A stretch of 64,000 nt of DNA, from NCBI GenBank assembly GCA_937888905.1, contig CALATA010000001.1, forward strand, positions 248,001 to 312,000, given 5' to 3'. A program made the translations under genes and the position numbers. Positions 41,484-51,029 of the stretch are shown here, in pieces (position 1 is the stretch's first letter; each line of letters starts with the position of its first letter). Below the pieces are notes generated by a model, which saw only the letters and a program-made list of their open reading frames with translations, made no database searches and was not told the origin of the DNA. This DNA comes from Terrimonas sp937888905. Its GTDB lineage: Bacteria; Bacteroidota; Bacteroidia; Chitinophagales; Chitinophagaceae.

Positions 41484-43478
41484 TCACTTCCGCTTCTTGA
41501 ATTCGGCAATCGCAGCATCCAAATGCCGGAGAAATTTATCTACATCCGGATCATAACCATACCCTTCCTGGATCAGCCTTTTTTCACTGCCATCAAGGAA
41601 AAAGTAATAAGGCTGTGTGTTGGCGCCGAAGCGCGTAACGGCAATATCGGTATTACGGTCACCCAGCGTTTCTACCTGTTTTTTCAAGGCCTCGGAATAA
41701 TATTGTTGAGCAGGCGGAAGATCAACCCCGTGATGCACATCGACAAATAAGGAAGCGATGATAAATTCGTCTTTCAATTTTTGCATCACACGTGGATCAC
41801 TCCATACCTGTCCTTCCATCTTACGGCAATTGATACAATTGATGCCGGTAAAGTCGAGCATAAGTGGCTTGCCGGTTTTTTTCGCTACTTCCAGGGCTTC
41901 TTCATATTCGAAATAAGTAACGAGACCGTTGTTGACTACAACATCCGGCTCATTCTTCTTCATTACCTCATAATATTTTTGCGGATGAGGCAATGCTCCG
42001 TTGTTGGAGGATGATCCTCCCGCGGCCATCGCTTGTGATTTAGCTGAATTAAAATCCTGCGTACCCATCGGAGGAAGAAAGGCACTCAGTCCTTTCAGCG
42101 GCGCACCCCACAGTCCGGGTACCATGTATACCATGAACGTAAACGCTCCTATGGCAAAGAATAATCTTGTAACGGTAAGATACGGATGGCCGAAATCATT
42201 CTTAGGAAGATCATCGTCGTGATGAAAACGCAGTTTGCCTAAAAGATATAATCCGAGTAAAAGGAAAATAACGATCCAGAGTGAAAGGAATACTTCACGA
42301 TCGAGTATACGCCAGTTGCGCGCAAGGTCCGCGTTGGACAAGAACTTCAGTGCCAGTGCAAGTTCGAGAAAACCGAGTGTCACCTTCACCGAGTTGAGCC
42401 ATCCGCCGGCTTTCCCAAGCAAATTGAGTTTGCTGGGGAAGAAAGCGAATAAGGCAAAAGGCAACGCCAGTGCGAGCGAGAAGCCAAACATACCTACCAA
42501 TGGACCATAATAACTTCCTTTGGAAGCTAATACAAGCAGGTTGCCGATGATCGGACCGGTACAGGAGAACGAAACGATCACAAGCGTCAGGGCCATGAAA
42601 AATATTCCCCAGAAACTTCCGGTACTTGCGCGTGAGTCCGCGCGGGTAGACCAGGAAGCGGGCAATGTTATTTCAAATGCGCCAAGGAATGAAATACCAA
42701 ATATTAAGAAGATCGCAAAGAAGACGATGTTAGCGATCCAGTTGGTAGCAAGATTATTCAATGCTGCCGGTCCGAAAATCAATGTAACGAGAAATCCAAT
42801 CAGCGTGAAGATGACGACGATAGAAACGGAATAATAAAAAGCATTGCGTATTCCTTCTGCACGGCTTTTACTTCTTTTTGTAAAGAAGCTCACGGTCACG
42901 GGAATCATCGAGTAAACGCAAGGAGTGAGCAGGGCAAGCAAACCACCGCCAAAGGCAGAAAGGAAAATCCAGATCAAAGATCGGGCAGGTTGTTCATTTG
43001 TATTTGCCACGCCACTTGTAACAGCAACATCGCTGGTGATATTTATTCTAAATGGAACTTCTACCGGCTCGAATGATTCGCCGTTTTGGTAAAGCAGCGT
43101 GGCGGTTCCTTTGAGAAAGGCGCTGTCACCACTGCTGATCTTTAATTGTTGCTTCCAAACCGCAGAATCCTGAAAGAACTCCACTTCGCCCAATTCGGGA
43201 TTGGTTTCTTTTTTCAGATTGGATGACTGTAACGGCTTACCTGAACGGAGTTTTTCAGCCGTTGAGTCGAAAACAAATGACGAAAAAAGCTGCGCCGCAG
43301 AATCTTTGGCCAGGCCAAATACCTTAACACCGGGCTTGATGTCCAGTTTCAGGACAACGGTCACTTCTTCCGGCCCGGTGCGTTCAAAGGACGGAGTGAT
43401 TTTTACAGGCAGCGAGTCCTGCGCGGCTCCCCACAGCGGTAGGGTGAAGAGCAGTATGATGGCGAAAAACTTATTCAT
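41484..43478 (-). CDS. DsbD-like thiol:disulfide interchange protein
   Basis: A 664-residue protein: signal peptide (MNKFFAIILLFTLPLWGAAQ), N-terminal periplasmic DsbD-type domain (to about residue 160), an eight-TM cytochrome-c-biogenesis/DsbD membrane core with the Cys-bearing segments LLTPCVYSMIPVTV and SFSCTGPIIGNLL, and a C-terminal thioredoxin-like domain with FTGINCINCRKMEG. It passes electrons from the cytoplasm to periplasmic disulfide substrates. The family is also annotated as cytochrome c biogenesis protein in Bacteroidota. Confidence 0.94.
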   Translation of the reverse strand: MNKFFAIILLFTLPLWGAAQDSLPVKITPSFERTGPEEVTVVLKLDIKPGVKVFGLAKDSAAQLFSSFVFDSTAEKLRSGKPLQSSNLKKETNPELGEVEFFQDSAVWKQQLKISSGDSAFLKGTATLLYQNGESFEPVEVPFRINITSDVAVTSGVANTNEQPARSLIWIFLSAFGGGLLALLTPCVYSMIPVTVSFFTKRSKSRAEGIRNAFYYSVSIVVIFTLIGFLVTLIFGPAALNNLATNWIANIVFFAIFLIFGISFLGAFEITLPASWSTRADSRASTGSFWGIFFMALTLVIVSFSCTGPIIGNLLVLASKGSYYGPLVGMFGFSLALALPFALFAFFPSKLNLLGKAGGWLNSVKVTLGFLELALALKFLSNADLARNWRILDREVFLSLWIVIFLLLGLYLLGKLRFHHDDDLPKNDFGHPYLTVTRLFFAIGAFTFMVYMVPGLWGAPLKGLSAFLPPMGTQDFNSAKSQAMAAGGSSSNNGALPHPQKYYEVMKKNEPDVVVNNGLVTYFEYEEALEVAKKTGKPLMLDFTGINCINCRKMEGQVWSDPRVMQKLKDEFIIASLFVDVHHGVDLPPAQQYYSEALKKQVETLGDRNTDIAVTRFGANTQPYYFFLDGSEKRLIQEGYGYDPDVDKFLRHLDAAIAEFKKRK

Positions 43479-43630
43479 AGACGGGTGTAAAAGTAGCCAA
43501 AAACTGCCTCACAATAAGCAGTGTCAACGGATAACCGTTTAAATGGTCAAAAGGTTTTCTTAAAACTATTATTCGGCACGCAGAGCTCCCGAATGACTTG
43601 CGCAAGACCCCAATTAACAGATTTTACCCG

Positions 43631-43659
43631 AAAAAAGAACTGCCTCCCGGAGGAGGCAG
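43631..43659 (-). terminator. Rho-independent terminator of the T9SS protein gene
   Basis: CTGCCTCC (43640-43647) and GGAGGCAG (43652-43659) pair around CGGA. Read leftward it is followed by TTCTTTTTTC, ending the minus-strand gene at 43682. Confidence 0.82.
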
Positions 43660-43681
43660 CCTGTGATCGATAAGTTCCTGT

Positions 43682-45013
43682 CTATTTTTTCAGTTTAATA
43701 AACGGTATGACTTCTGCCGTTCCATCCTTTTTCTGCACACGCAGCAGATAACTTCCGTTACCCAAACCACTTATATCGTATTGCAATCCCGTTACAACGT
43801 ACGTCTGCATCATCTGCCGACCATGCATATCCAGCAATTGTATAAGGGAAATATCCGCTGCATTGATATTTTTAAGCGTAATGAGATCGTTGGCGGGATT
43901 CGGATACAGCAAGGCTTTCTGCGTTTTGCTCATATTTACCACAGCCGTATTACTGTATTTAAATACGTTGTTCTGGTCTACCTGTTTCAGCCGGTAATAC
44001 AGCCTGCCTTCACCGGGCGACAGATGGAGGTAGCGGTATTGGTGAAGCCCTGATGTATTGGCCGATGTCTCCGCGGCAATTTTTGTAAAATCCTGTCCGT
44101 TCCTGCTCCATTCGATATCAAAGTGCGAGGTATTGATTTCATTTTCTGTTTGCCAGGTGAGCAATACGTCGTTACCACTGGCAACGGCCGAGAAAGAAAT
44201 AAAGTCCAGCGGCAGCGGTGACCCTTTCAGAAAGCTTACATAGTTGGTAATGCTCCAGTCGTCGAAGCTTCTGATGAAAAGCGTATGCGGCCCGTCAGGG
44301 AGCGAACTGGTATTGGCGGTAAAGTTTATGTTATTCAGGTCCACACCCGGCGTAATGATGATGCCCGTTCCGTTGCCAAAACCCGGATCGGTGTCAAAGA
44401 AATATTCGGCGTGAGTGATGTTGCCCGGAGCGGCAGGTGAGGGCGGATAAGCAAAGTCATCATCAACGAGGAAGTCCTGAATATTTGTGTGGCTCCAGCT
44501 GCCATCATTGTTTTTGCTGCGGATACCGAGCGTGTGCGTACCATTGGCCAGACCGGTTGTGTTCAACGATGCCATAATATCGGCCAGGTTCTGACCTGTA
44601 CCGGTTGTCAACGGTATGCCATTGCCGAAGCCGGGATCAGTGTCGATGAAATATTCTGCGGTTACGATGTTGGAAGCCGCTGCGGGTGAAGACGGATAAG
44701 CCGGATCAAAATTTACGAGGAACTCCTCGATTAATGTATGACTCCAGCTGCCTTTGCTGTTCCGGCTGCGGAGACCGAGACGGTGAACACCATTACTCAA
44801 TGATGTAGTATTGACCGAGGCAAGAATGCCGGCAAGATCAATACCGTTACCTGTTATTAAAGCAATGCCGTTTCCGAATCCCGGATCAGTGTCAATAAAA
44901 TATTCAGCTGTCACGATGTCGGAAGGAGTTGGCGGAGTGGCTGGATAATCGGGATCCTGCGCTTTGGCCAGTACCGTCATCAATAGCAACAACATTGTCA
45001 ATATCATTTTCAT
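43682..45013 (-). CDS. T9SS-exported protein with three tandem repeats
   Basis: A 443-residue secreted protein: signal peptide (MKMILTMLLLLMTVLAKAQ), three tandem repeats of about 80 residues, each with the core AEYFIDTDPGFGNG and ending in an RS-F-D/N-SW-T strand, a short fibronectin-like stretch (DFISFSAVASGNDVLLTWQTENEINTS) and a type IX secretion type A sorting domain (ALLYPNPANDLITLKN to PFIKLKK). It is predicted to be attached to or released from the cell surface. The repeats have no assigned function. It is co-oriented and 25 bases from the beta-helix gene. Confidence 0.9.
   Translation of the reverse strand: MKMILTMLLLLMTVLAKAQDPDYPATPPTPSDIVTAEYFIDTDPGFGNGIALITGNGIDLAGILASVNTTSLSNGVHRLGLRSRNSKGSWSHTLIEEFLVNFDPAYPSSPAAASNIVTAEYFIDTDPGFGNGIPLTTGTGQNLADIMASLNTTGLANGTHTLGIRSKNNDGSWSHTNIQDFLVDDDFAYPPSPAAPGNITHAEYFFDTDPGFGNGTGIIITPGVDLNNINFTANTSSLPDGPHTLFIRSFDDWSITNYVSFLKGSPLPLDFISFSAVASGNDVLLTWQTENEINTSHFDIEWSRNGQDFTKIAAETSANTSGLHQYRYLHLSPGEGRLYYRLKQVDQNNVFKYSNTAVVNMSKTQKALLYPNPANDLITLKNINAADISLIQLLDMHGRQMMQTYVVTGLQYDISGLGNGSYLLRVQKKDGTAEVIPFIKLKK
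44200..44930 (-). repeat. Three in-frame tandem coding repeats
   Basis: Each unit of about 250 bases encodes AEYF(I/F)DTDPGFGNG followed by a beta-rich stretch. The first two units are more alike than the third, which is shorter at its end. Confidence 0.8.
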
Positions 45014-45038
45014 ACAAAATGTATTAGGTTATATGAAA

Positions 45039-46106
45039 TCAATTGTTGCTCCGGGTGCTGAAGGTTACGTTCATGCTGTTGGTGCCGGAAGGAATTGAAG
45101 AAGGCACCGTAAGACTGTAGATAGCCGGAACGTCAGGAATACCGGAAAGCCGGTAAGGGTCTGTTCCTCCAAATGCACCGCAATTGGGGCTAACCACACT
45201 GCCAACCGTAACACCTGCACCAATAGCAGGAGAGCCCGCTTTCAATACAAATCTTGCATCCCAGCTTCCTGTGGTGCCACCCGCATATACATCGGCCATG
45301 TTGACGTTGATCTGATTGCCGACGGCCGTACCTGGCAGCGGCTGGTTTTGGGAGAAAAGATTGTTCTTTATGTTGCAGTTGGTAAATCCAATAGGCGTAC
45401 CGTTATTGTTGGTGAAAATATTATTGGCCACGTAGCAGTTTGCCAGCGCAGAAACAGCGGTAGGTGCAGGAGTAGCAAAACTGTTATTGCGGAAAATATT
45501 GTTGGTGCCGCTCAGGTTGGGCATATTGATGCTGCCCCAGAAGCCAAAGAAAATATTGTTTTCGCAGGTAAAACCGGTCAATGACCCAAGCGTGCAATTG
45601 AGGACAGTATTGTCGATAAAACATTTGCGGATCACCAATCCGCTGTTAGCGGCATTCGGAACGGTGAAGTTTTCTGCGATATAACATTTTTCAAAAGTAA
45701 TGTTTGTCCATACCGCGCCGGAGAGCGTGCCTGACAGGAATGATATACCGTTAAACTTGCTTCCGGCGGCATCGGCAGTGAGGCTGATAAAACGGACGAT
45801 TGATTGTTGTGTTTTGTATTGCAAGCCGGTGTTGGGCGGAAAAGTAATATTGGCCGGATCGAGGAAATAGCCGGTGCCGATGATCACCAGTCGTTTGTTG
45901 ATGGTCGCATCTCCATAAGAGAGCGGACTTGCTTCCAGGTGAAGCGTGTCGCCGTTTTGCACCGAGGTGCTGACCAGTGCGGCATCCAATGAGGTAAAGT
46001 CGGCGGTAATGCCGGTGTTGTTATTTAGTCTCCAGATTTTAGCCTCCGCAACGGAGGACAAAAAAAGGAGCAGGGCAACCGCCAGGATTGTGTTGAGCTT
46101 TTTCAT
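45039..46106 (-). CDS. Secreted right-handed beta-helix protein
   Basis: A 355-residue protein with a signal peptide (MKKLNTILAVALLLFLSSVAEA) and a parallel beta-helix pattern rich in Asn and N-N-x-F steps (ENNIFFGFWGSINMPNLSGTNNIFRNNSF, NNIFTNNNGTP), like pectin-lyase-fold proteins. No catalytic site is evident. It has no clear T9SS sorting domain and ends in a short Ig-like strand (TNSMNVTFSTRSNN). It precedes the T9SS repeat protein in one probable transcript and may act with it as an adhesin or surface protein. Confidence 0.82.
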   Translation of the reverse strand: MKKLNTILAVALLLFLSSVAEAKIWRLNNNTGITADFTSLDAALVSTSVQNGDTLHLEASPLSYGDATINKRLVIIGTGYFLDPANITFPPNTGLQYKTQQSIVRFISLTADAAGSKFNGISFLSGTLSGAVWTNITFEKCYIAENFTVPNAANSGLVIRKCFIDNTVLNCTLGSLTGFTCENNIFFGFWGSINMPNLSGTNNIFRNNSFATPAPTAVSALANCYVANNIFTNNNGTPIGFTNCNIKNNLFSQNQPLPGTAVGNQINVNMADVYAGGTTGSWDARFVLKAGSPAIGAGVTVGSVVSPNCGAFGGTDPYRLSGIPDVPAIYSLTVPSSIPSGTNSMNVTFSTRSNN

Positions 46107-46189
46107 GATAATTTTTTAAATGCAGAATCAGAATAAGCTCAAATGTAATTGCCGGAGTAGCCGGTCTTATCAACCGAAAAGGGGATTTT

Positions 46190-46305
46190 CCGCCGAAGGC
46201 GGAATGTGTAAATGTGTAAATGAAACAGCCAGTAAGGTAGTAAGTGATAAGTATTAAGTAATAAGCTTTGCGACTTTGCTCCTTATGCGTCTTTGCGTGA
46301 GAAAA
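46190..46305. repeat. Dispersed repeat sequence between beta-helix and lacI-like genes
   Basis: The gap holds TTCCGCCGAAGGCGGAA (46188-46204, a small inverted repeat), AATGTGTAAATGTGTAAATG, AAACAGCC, AAGTGATAAGTATTAAG and a partial CTTTGCG hairpin arm (GCGACTTTGCTCCTTATGCG and CTTTGCGTGAGAAA) related to 21584-21668. Confidence 0.65.
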
Positions 46306-46339
46306 TTTCAAACCAGGGCACCCTTCACCTATTGACGAT

Positions 46340-47371
46340 TCACGCCCGCACCGACGAGGTTCTTATGATCAATTGCGGTGCTAATTTATGGGTATTGAAT
46401 TCCGTCACCGGTTGCTTGCTGTTGAGCAACTGCAGCAACGAATTCATCGCCACTTCGCCCATTTCCAGGGCCGGTTGTTTGATAATGGACAAAGGCGGAT
46501 CGATGAGTTCGGTGAGGTCGGAGTTGGAAAAACCGATCAGACCCATGTCCCTGGGTACCTGCAGCCCTTTGTTTTTTAAAATGCGGAGACAACCCGTAGT
46601 CAGTTTGTCAGATAAGGCAAGAATGGCATCAGGTTTTGTTTCCATGGCCAATAGTCCCTCCACGGCCGTATTTACTTCGGCCAGTACCAACCCGCCATGC
46701 GGGCAACTGCGAATGTAGCCGGGCTCTTCTGCTATACCTTCTTCTGCCAGTGCTGCGCGGTAACCCGCCATGCGGTCCTGCGTAATAGAAAGCGTTTCGC
46801 TGTTTGTGACGGCAGCAATGCGGCGGTAACCACTTTCCAGCAGATGGCGCGTGGCGTCGAATGCCCCCCGGTAATTATCTACAACCACTTTATGTGTGTC
46901 AATGTCCGGCACCACGCGATCGAAGAATACGACCGGCATGCCACGGCTGATGATGTCTTTTATAAAGCTGAAATCACTGGTTTCGGCAGATACCGATATG
47001 ATCAGTCCGTCTACGGATCTTGAAGTGAGGTAGTTTAAGTTGATTTGTTCCCGCTCCTGCGATTCGCGGGTTTGGGAGATGATTACGTTGTAACCATTAT
47101 TATAAGCAATGGATTCGATGCCATCGATGGCCTGCGAAAAAAAACTGTTGGCTATTTCGCTCACGATCACCCCGATCGAGCGGCTTCTGCGTTCTTTAAG
47201 GCTTAACGCAATAGGATTCGGATGATAATTGATCTTTTCGGCGTATTCGAGCACGAGCTTTTTCGTCTCGGGACTGATCTCGTAGCTGTCCCGCAGCGCA
47301 CGCGAAACGGTGGACGTGGACAGTCCGAGCGCCTTGGCAATATCCTTAATGGTAACAGCTTCAAACTTCAT
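46340..47371 (-). CDS. LacI-family transcriptional regulator
   Basis: A 343-residue regulator. The N-terminal LacI helix-turn-helix is VTIKDIAKALGLSTSTVSRALRDS, with hinge ISPETKKLVLEYAEKINYHPNPIAL and a periplasmic-binding-protein-like effector domain (SIGVIVSEIANSFFSQAIDGIE to GFSNSDLTELIDPPLSI). It faces the susC gene across a 395-base gap and very probably controls the polysaccharide locus in response to a released sugar. ATG 47371 is chosen over TTG 47377. Confidence 0.95.
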   Translation of the reverse strand: MKFEAVTIKDIAKALGLSTSTVSRALRDSYEISPETKKLVLEYAEKINYHPNPIALSLKERRSRSIGVIVSEIANSFFSQAIDGIESIAYNNGYNVIISQTRESQEREQINLNYLTSRSVDGLIISVSAETSDFSFIKDIISRGMPVVFFDRVVPDIDTHKVVVDNYRGAFDATRHLLESGYRRIAAVTNSETLSITQDRMAGYRAALAEEGIAEEPGYIRSCPHGGLVLAEVNTAVEGLLAMETKPDAILALSDKLTTGCLRILKNKGLQVPRDMGLIGFSNSDLTELIDPPLSIIKQPALEMGEVAMNSLLQLLNSKQPVTEFNTHKLAPQLIIRTSSVRA

Positions 47372-47377
47372 GGGCAA

Positions 47378-47766
47378 TCAATTATTTAATATCCGCCTAA
47401 AAGTAGTGATTTGCCGTCAGCCTTCCCGGCATAAACACGCAAAACAATAAGAGCCGGTCATTGGCACCGCAAACCTGTTCAGGATAGTGCAGGATAAATA
47501 ACGTATTGGCTTACAACCTGCAACGCCATCGTTGCCGGGAACGATTGCGTAAATAAAAAAATACAATCGGTTTCGTAATCCTGAAAATCTGCCTAGACTT
47601 GTCAGGCGAAACGAAGCGATTGCCTGTCACTACACTCTTCTGAGCCCCTTGCCCGGCCATGAAGAGTTGATCGTCGGGCAAGTCATCTTCCGGCTCCTTT
47701 TTACAAGCCCGCATTTTTCAGAAAAAGAGTTGTCTTTTTTCTTCAAACCAAAAAAACGATTGCAGT
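47378..47766. promoter_or_regulatory. Divergent control region of the polysaccharide locus
   Basis: A 24-base imperfect palindrome at 47525-47548 (ATCGTT-GCCGGG-AACGAT with outer GC/GC pairs) is a candidate operator for the LacI protein. A second ACGA-rich stretch, GCGAAACGAAGCGATTGCC, lies at 47608-47626. No perfect TAnnTTTG box is seen just before susC, so the rightward start point is unclear. Confidence 0.5.
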
Positions 47767-50700
47767 ATGAGGAAATTACTGTTTTTATGCTTGTTGATGT
47801 TCGGGGCCAGCTCCCTGCTGTTTGCCCAAAGCCGCCAGATTAGCGGCCGGGTAACAGATGATACGGGCGCGCCGCTTCAGGGCGTTTCCGTTCAGGTCAA
47901 GGGCACGACCAACACTACACAGACCAATAAGAATGGTGATTTTACCATCCAGGTGACCGGTGCCAACGCGGAACTCACCATCAGCTACACCGGCTTTACG
48001 GCCCAAACTGTAGAAGCTACCGCTAATATGATCGTGAAACTGGAACGGTCCGTTTCTTCGCTCGACGATGTGGTGGTAGTGGGTTATCAGACCATGAAAC
48101 GTAAAGACCTTACGGCTTCTGTGTCTTCCGTAAGCGCCCGCCAGTTGAAAGATGTTCCCATCAACTCCGCTGCCCAGGCATTGGCCGGCCGTCTCGCCGG
48201 TGTGCAGGTTACCGGCACCGAAGGTTCTCCCAACGCGGAAGTATTAATCCGTGTACGCGGCGGCGGTTCCATCACACAGGACAACTCTCCACTTTACATC
48301 ATTGATGGTGTGCAGGTGGAAAATGGTTTGTCTGCGCTTTCTCCACAGGATATCGAGTCGATCGACGTACTCAAAGACGCTTCCGCAACCGCTATCTACG
48401 GCTCACGCGGTGCTAACGGTGTAGTGATCATTACGACCAAAGGCGGCAAGAACACGAAGCCCACGATCAGCTACAACGGTTTTATCGGTGTGGGAAAAAT
48501 TGCCAACAAACTGAAAGTGCTGAATCCTTACGATTTTGTGGTATACCAATACGAACGCAGCCGCGGTAATGCTACCGACAGCACCAACTTCGTAAGACAA
48601 TATGGTACAACCTGGGACACACTCAGCAACTATAAGAATGTTCCATTCGTAGATTGGCAGGATGAAATGTTTGGCCGCAATGCCATCATGCAAACGCATA
48701 ACGTTGCACTCAGCGGTGGCAATGCCTCCACGCAATACAACCTCAGCCTTACTTCCAACAAGGAAGATGGTCTGATGCTGGGATCGGGCTTTGATCGCAA
48801 ACTCGTTTCTTTCAAGTTTGACCACAAATTCGATAACAAACTCCGTGTTGGTTTCAATACACGTTACAACAATACCATCACCACCGGTGCAGGTACTTCC
48901 ACTACCGGTTCCGCCGGTACCAACCGCCTGCGTCAGAGCGTACGTTATCGTCCGATGCTGCTGCAGGGGCAGAACATCTACGACTTTGATCCGGATTATT
49001 TCAACGAGACCAATGCCAATGGCATGAACATGGTGAACCCTGTTCTGCTCAACGATGCCGAGTACCGCAAGAATTTCAACAATATCCTCAACCTGAGCGG
49101 ATATGTTGAATATAAACTCACGCCTTACCTTTCCTTCAAATCAACAGGTGGTATCGATTTCAACAATGGCAAACAACAGTTCTTCGATGATACGCTGACC
49201 AGCAACTCACGTCAGAATGGTTCCGTACAGCCGATGGCCGGTATTACCAATACACAACGTACTACGATCAACAATTCCAACGTGTTTACCTTTGACGCCA
49301 CGAAAACGAAAATCGGATTCTTCAAGCGTCATAACCTCAATATGCTGGCTGGTCATGAATTGTACCAGAGCAATTACAAGACGCAGGTGCAGTTGATGCG
49401 TTATTTCCCTGTTGGCATTTCACCCAAAACAGCGTTGGCCAATTTTAACCTGGGCACGGCTTATACCGATCCTTCGCGTCCTGCCACTTCGGAAGTGGAA
49501 GAGCGCATGGTCTCTTTCTTCGGACGTGTTAACTACAGCTTCGACAGCCGTTACCTTGTTACGGCTTCCCTGCGTGCGGATGGTTCATCTAAATTCGGTA
49601 CGGGCAACAAATGGGGTTACTTCCCTTCGGGTTCGGTGGCCTGGCGTTTGTCTAACGAAAAATTCTTTGAGTCGCTCAAGTCGACCGTTAATGATCTGAA
49701 GCTCCGTGTGAGTTATGGAGAGGCCGGCAATAACCGTATTCCCAACTTCGGTTACCTCACACAGTATGCTGCTTCTACGCAGTACTGGCTCAACGAGCAA
49801 TTGGTTACGGCTTATGCCCCCGCCGCGCTTGCTTACCCCAACCTTGTATGGGAGACAACCGTATCGCGCAACCTCGGCCTTGACCTCAGCATTCTCAACA
49901 ACCGCATACAGTTCACTGCCGATGTATACCGCAATACGACCAAAGACCTGCTGATCAACGTACCCGTACCTACTTCCTCCGGTTACACCACGCAGATCCA
50001 GAACGTAGGCTCAACAGAAAACAGAGGTGTGGAATTCCAGGTAAATGCGGCCGTGCTGGAGAAAAAGAATTTCTCGTGGAATGCGAACTTCAATATTTCC
50101 TTTAATAAAAATAAAGTGCTGAGTCTTGGCGACCGCCAGTCTTTCTTCCTCACCAACTCAGGCTGGGGCTTTTCCAACACACCTGCTGATTATATTGTAC
50201 GCGTAGGTGATCCGGTTGGTGCCATGTGGGGATTTGTAACGGATGGTTATTACACCATCGATCAATTTGATTACAACCCGGCTACACAAACCTATACCCT
50301 GAAACCCGGCGTTGCCAGCAACGGAAGCATTACTGCTACACCGCAACCTGGTCTCGTACGCTTCCGTGATATCGCGGGTCCGATCGATCCCGCTACCGGC
50401 AAGCCCGGTCCTCCCGACGGAAAGATCGATGACAACGACAAGCAAATCATCGGTGTGGCACAACCCAAATTCTTCGGCGGCCTTAACCAGCAGTTCACCT
50501 GGAAAAATTTTGACCTGAATATCTTCCTGAACTTCTCTGTTGGCGGTGAGATTTACAATGCCAACAAACTCGAGTTCACTTCCGGTTATACAGCCAATGC
50601 TAATATGCTGGATATGGTCAACAACCGGTGGACAAGGATCAACAGTCAGGGACAGGTAGTAACCGACCCTGTTGCGTTAGCTGCGCTGAATGCCAATGCA

Positions 50701-51009
50701 ACCATGTGGTCGCCCAGCACCAGCAGTACTTCTTTTGTATTGCATTCATGGGCGATCGAAGACGGATCATTCCTGCGCATCAACAACGTAAGCCTTGGTT
50801 ATACCTTTGCTTCATCACTGTTGCGTAAAATGAAAATGCAGCGCGCCCGTGTGTACGTGACCGGTACCAACCTCGCCGTATTCACCAAATACACCGGATA
50901 CGATCCGGAGGTTAGCACGCGCCGCGGCAACCCGGTAACGCCCGGTGTGGATTACTCAGGCTACCCGCGCAGCCGTACATTCATTTTTGGTCTTAACCTG
51001 ACTTTCTAA
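47767..51009 (+). CDS. SusC/RagA-family TonB-linked outer membrane receptor
   Basis: A 1080-residue outer-membrane transporter. Signal peptide (MRKLLFLCLLMFGASSLLFAQ), carboxypeptidase-regulatory-like domain (RQISGRVTDDTGAPLQGVSVQVKGT), a SusC linker (DDVVVVGYQTMKRKDLTASVS), TonB plug (AAQALAGRLAGVQVTG, PLYIIDGVQV, SIDVLKDASATAIYGSRGANGVVIITTK) and a 22-strand-type barrel ending YPRSRTFIFGLNLTF. Together with the SusD protein it imports oligosaccharides in a TonB-dependent way. Neighbouring lyases, esterases and xylanase point to pectin or xylan fragments as cargo. Confidence 0.97.
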   Translation: MRKLLFLCLLMFGASSLLFAQSRQISGRVTDDTGAPLQGVSVQVKGTTNTTQTNKNGDFTIQVTGANAELTISYTGFTAQTVEATANMIVKLERSVSSLDDVVVVGYQTMKRKDLTASVSSVSARQLKDVPINSAAQALAGRLAGVQVTGTEGSPNAEVLIRVRGGGSITQDNSPLYIIDGVQVENGLSALSPQDIESIDVLKDASATAIYGSRGANGVVIITTKGGKNTKPTISYNGFIGVGKIANKLKVLNPYDFVVYQYERSRGNATDSTNFVRQYGTTWDTLSNYKNVPFVDWQDEMFGRNAIMQTHNVALSGGNASTQYNLSLTSNKEDGLMLGSGFDRKLVSFKFDHKFDNKLRVGFNTRYNNTITTGAGTSTTGSAGTNRLRQSVRYRPMLLQGQNIYDFDPDYFNETNANGMNMVNPVLLNDAEYRKNFNNILNLSGYVEYKLTPYLSFKSTGGIDFNNGKQQFFDDTLTSNSRQNGSVQPMAGITNTQRTTINNSNVFTFDATKTKIGFFKRHNLNMLAGHELYQSNYKTQVQLMRYFPVGISPKTALANFNLGTAYTDPSRPATSEVEERMVSFFGRVNYSFDSRYLVTASLRADGSSKFGTGNKWGYFPSGSVAWRLSNEKFFESLKSTVNDLKLRVSYGEAGNNRIPNFGYLTQYAASTQYWLNEQLVTAYAPAALAYPNLVWETTVSRNLGLDLSILNNRIQFTADVYRNTTKDLLINVPVPTSSGYTTQIQNVGSTENRGVEFQVNAAVLEKKNFSWNANFNISFNKNKVLSLGDRQSFFLTNSGWGFSNTPADYIVRVGDPVGAMWGFVTDGYYTIDQFDYNPATQTYTLKPGVASNGSITATPQPGLVRFRDIAGPIDPATGKPGPPDGKIDDNDKQIIGVAQPKFFGGLNQQFTWKNFDLNIFLNFSVGGEIYNANKLEFTSGYTANANMLDMVNNRWTRINSQGQVVTDPVALAALNANATMWSPSTSSTSFVLHSWAIEDGSFLRINNVSLGYTFASSLLRKMKMQRARVYVTGTNLAVFTKYTGYDPEVSTRRGNPVTPGVDYSGYPRSRTFIFGLNLTF

Positions 51010-51029
51010 ATCTGTAAATGCCTGCTCAA

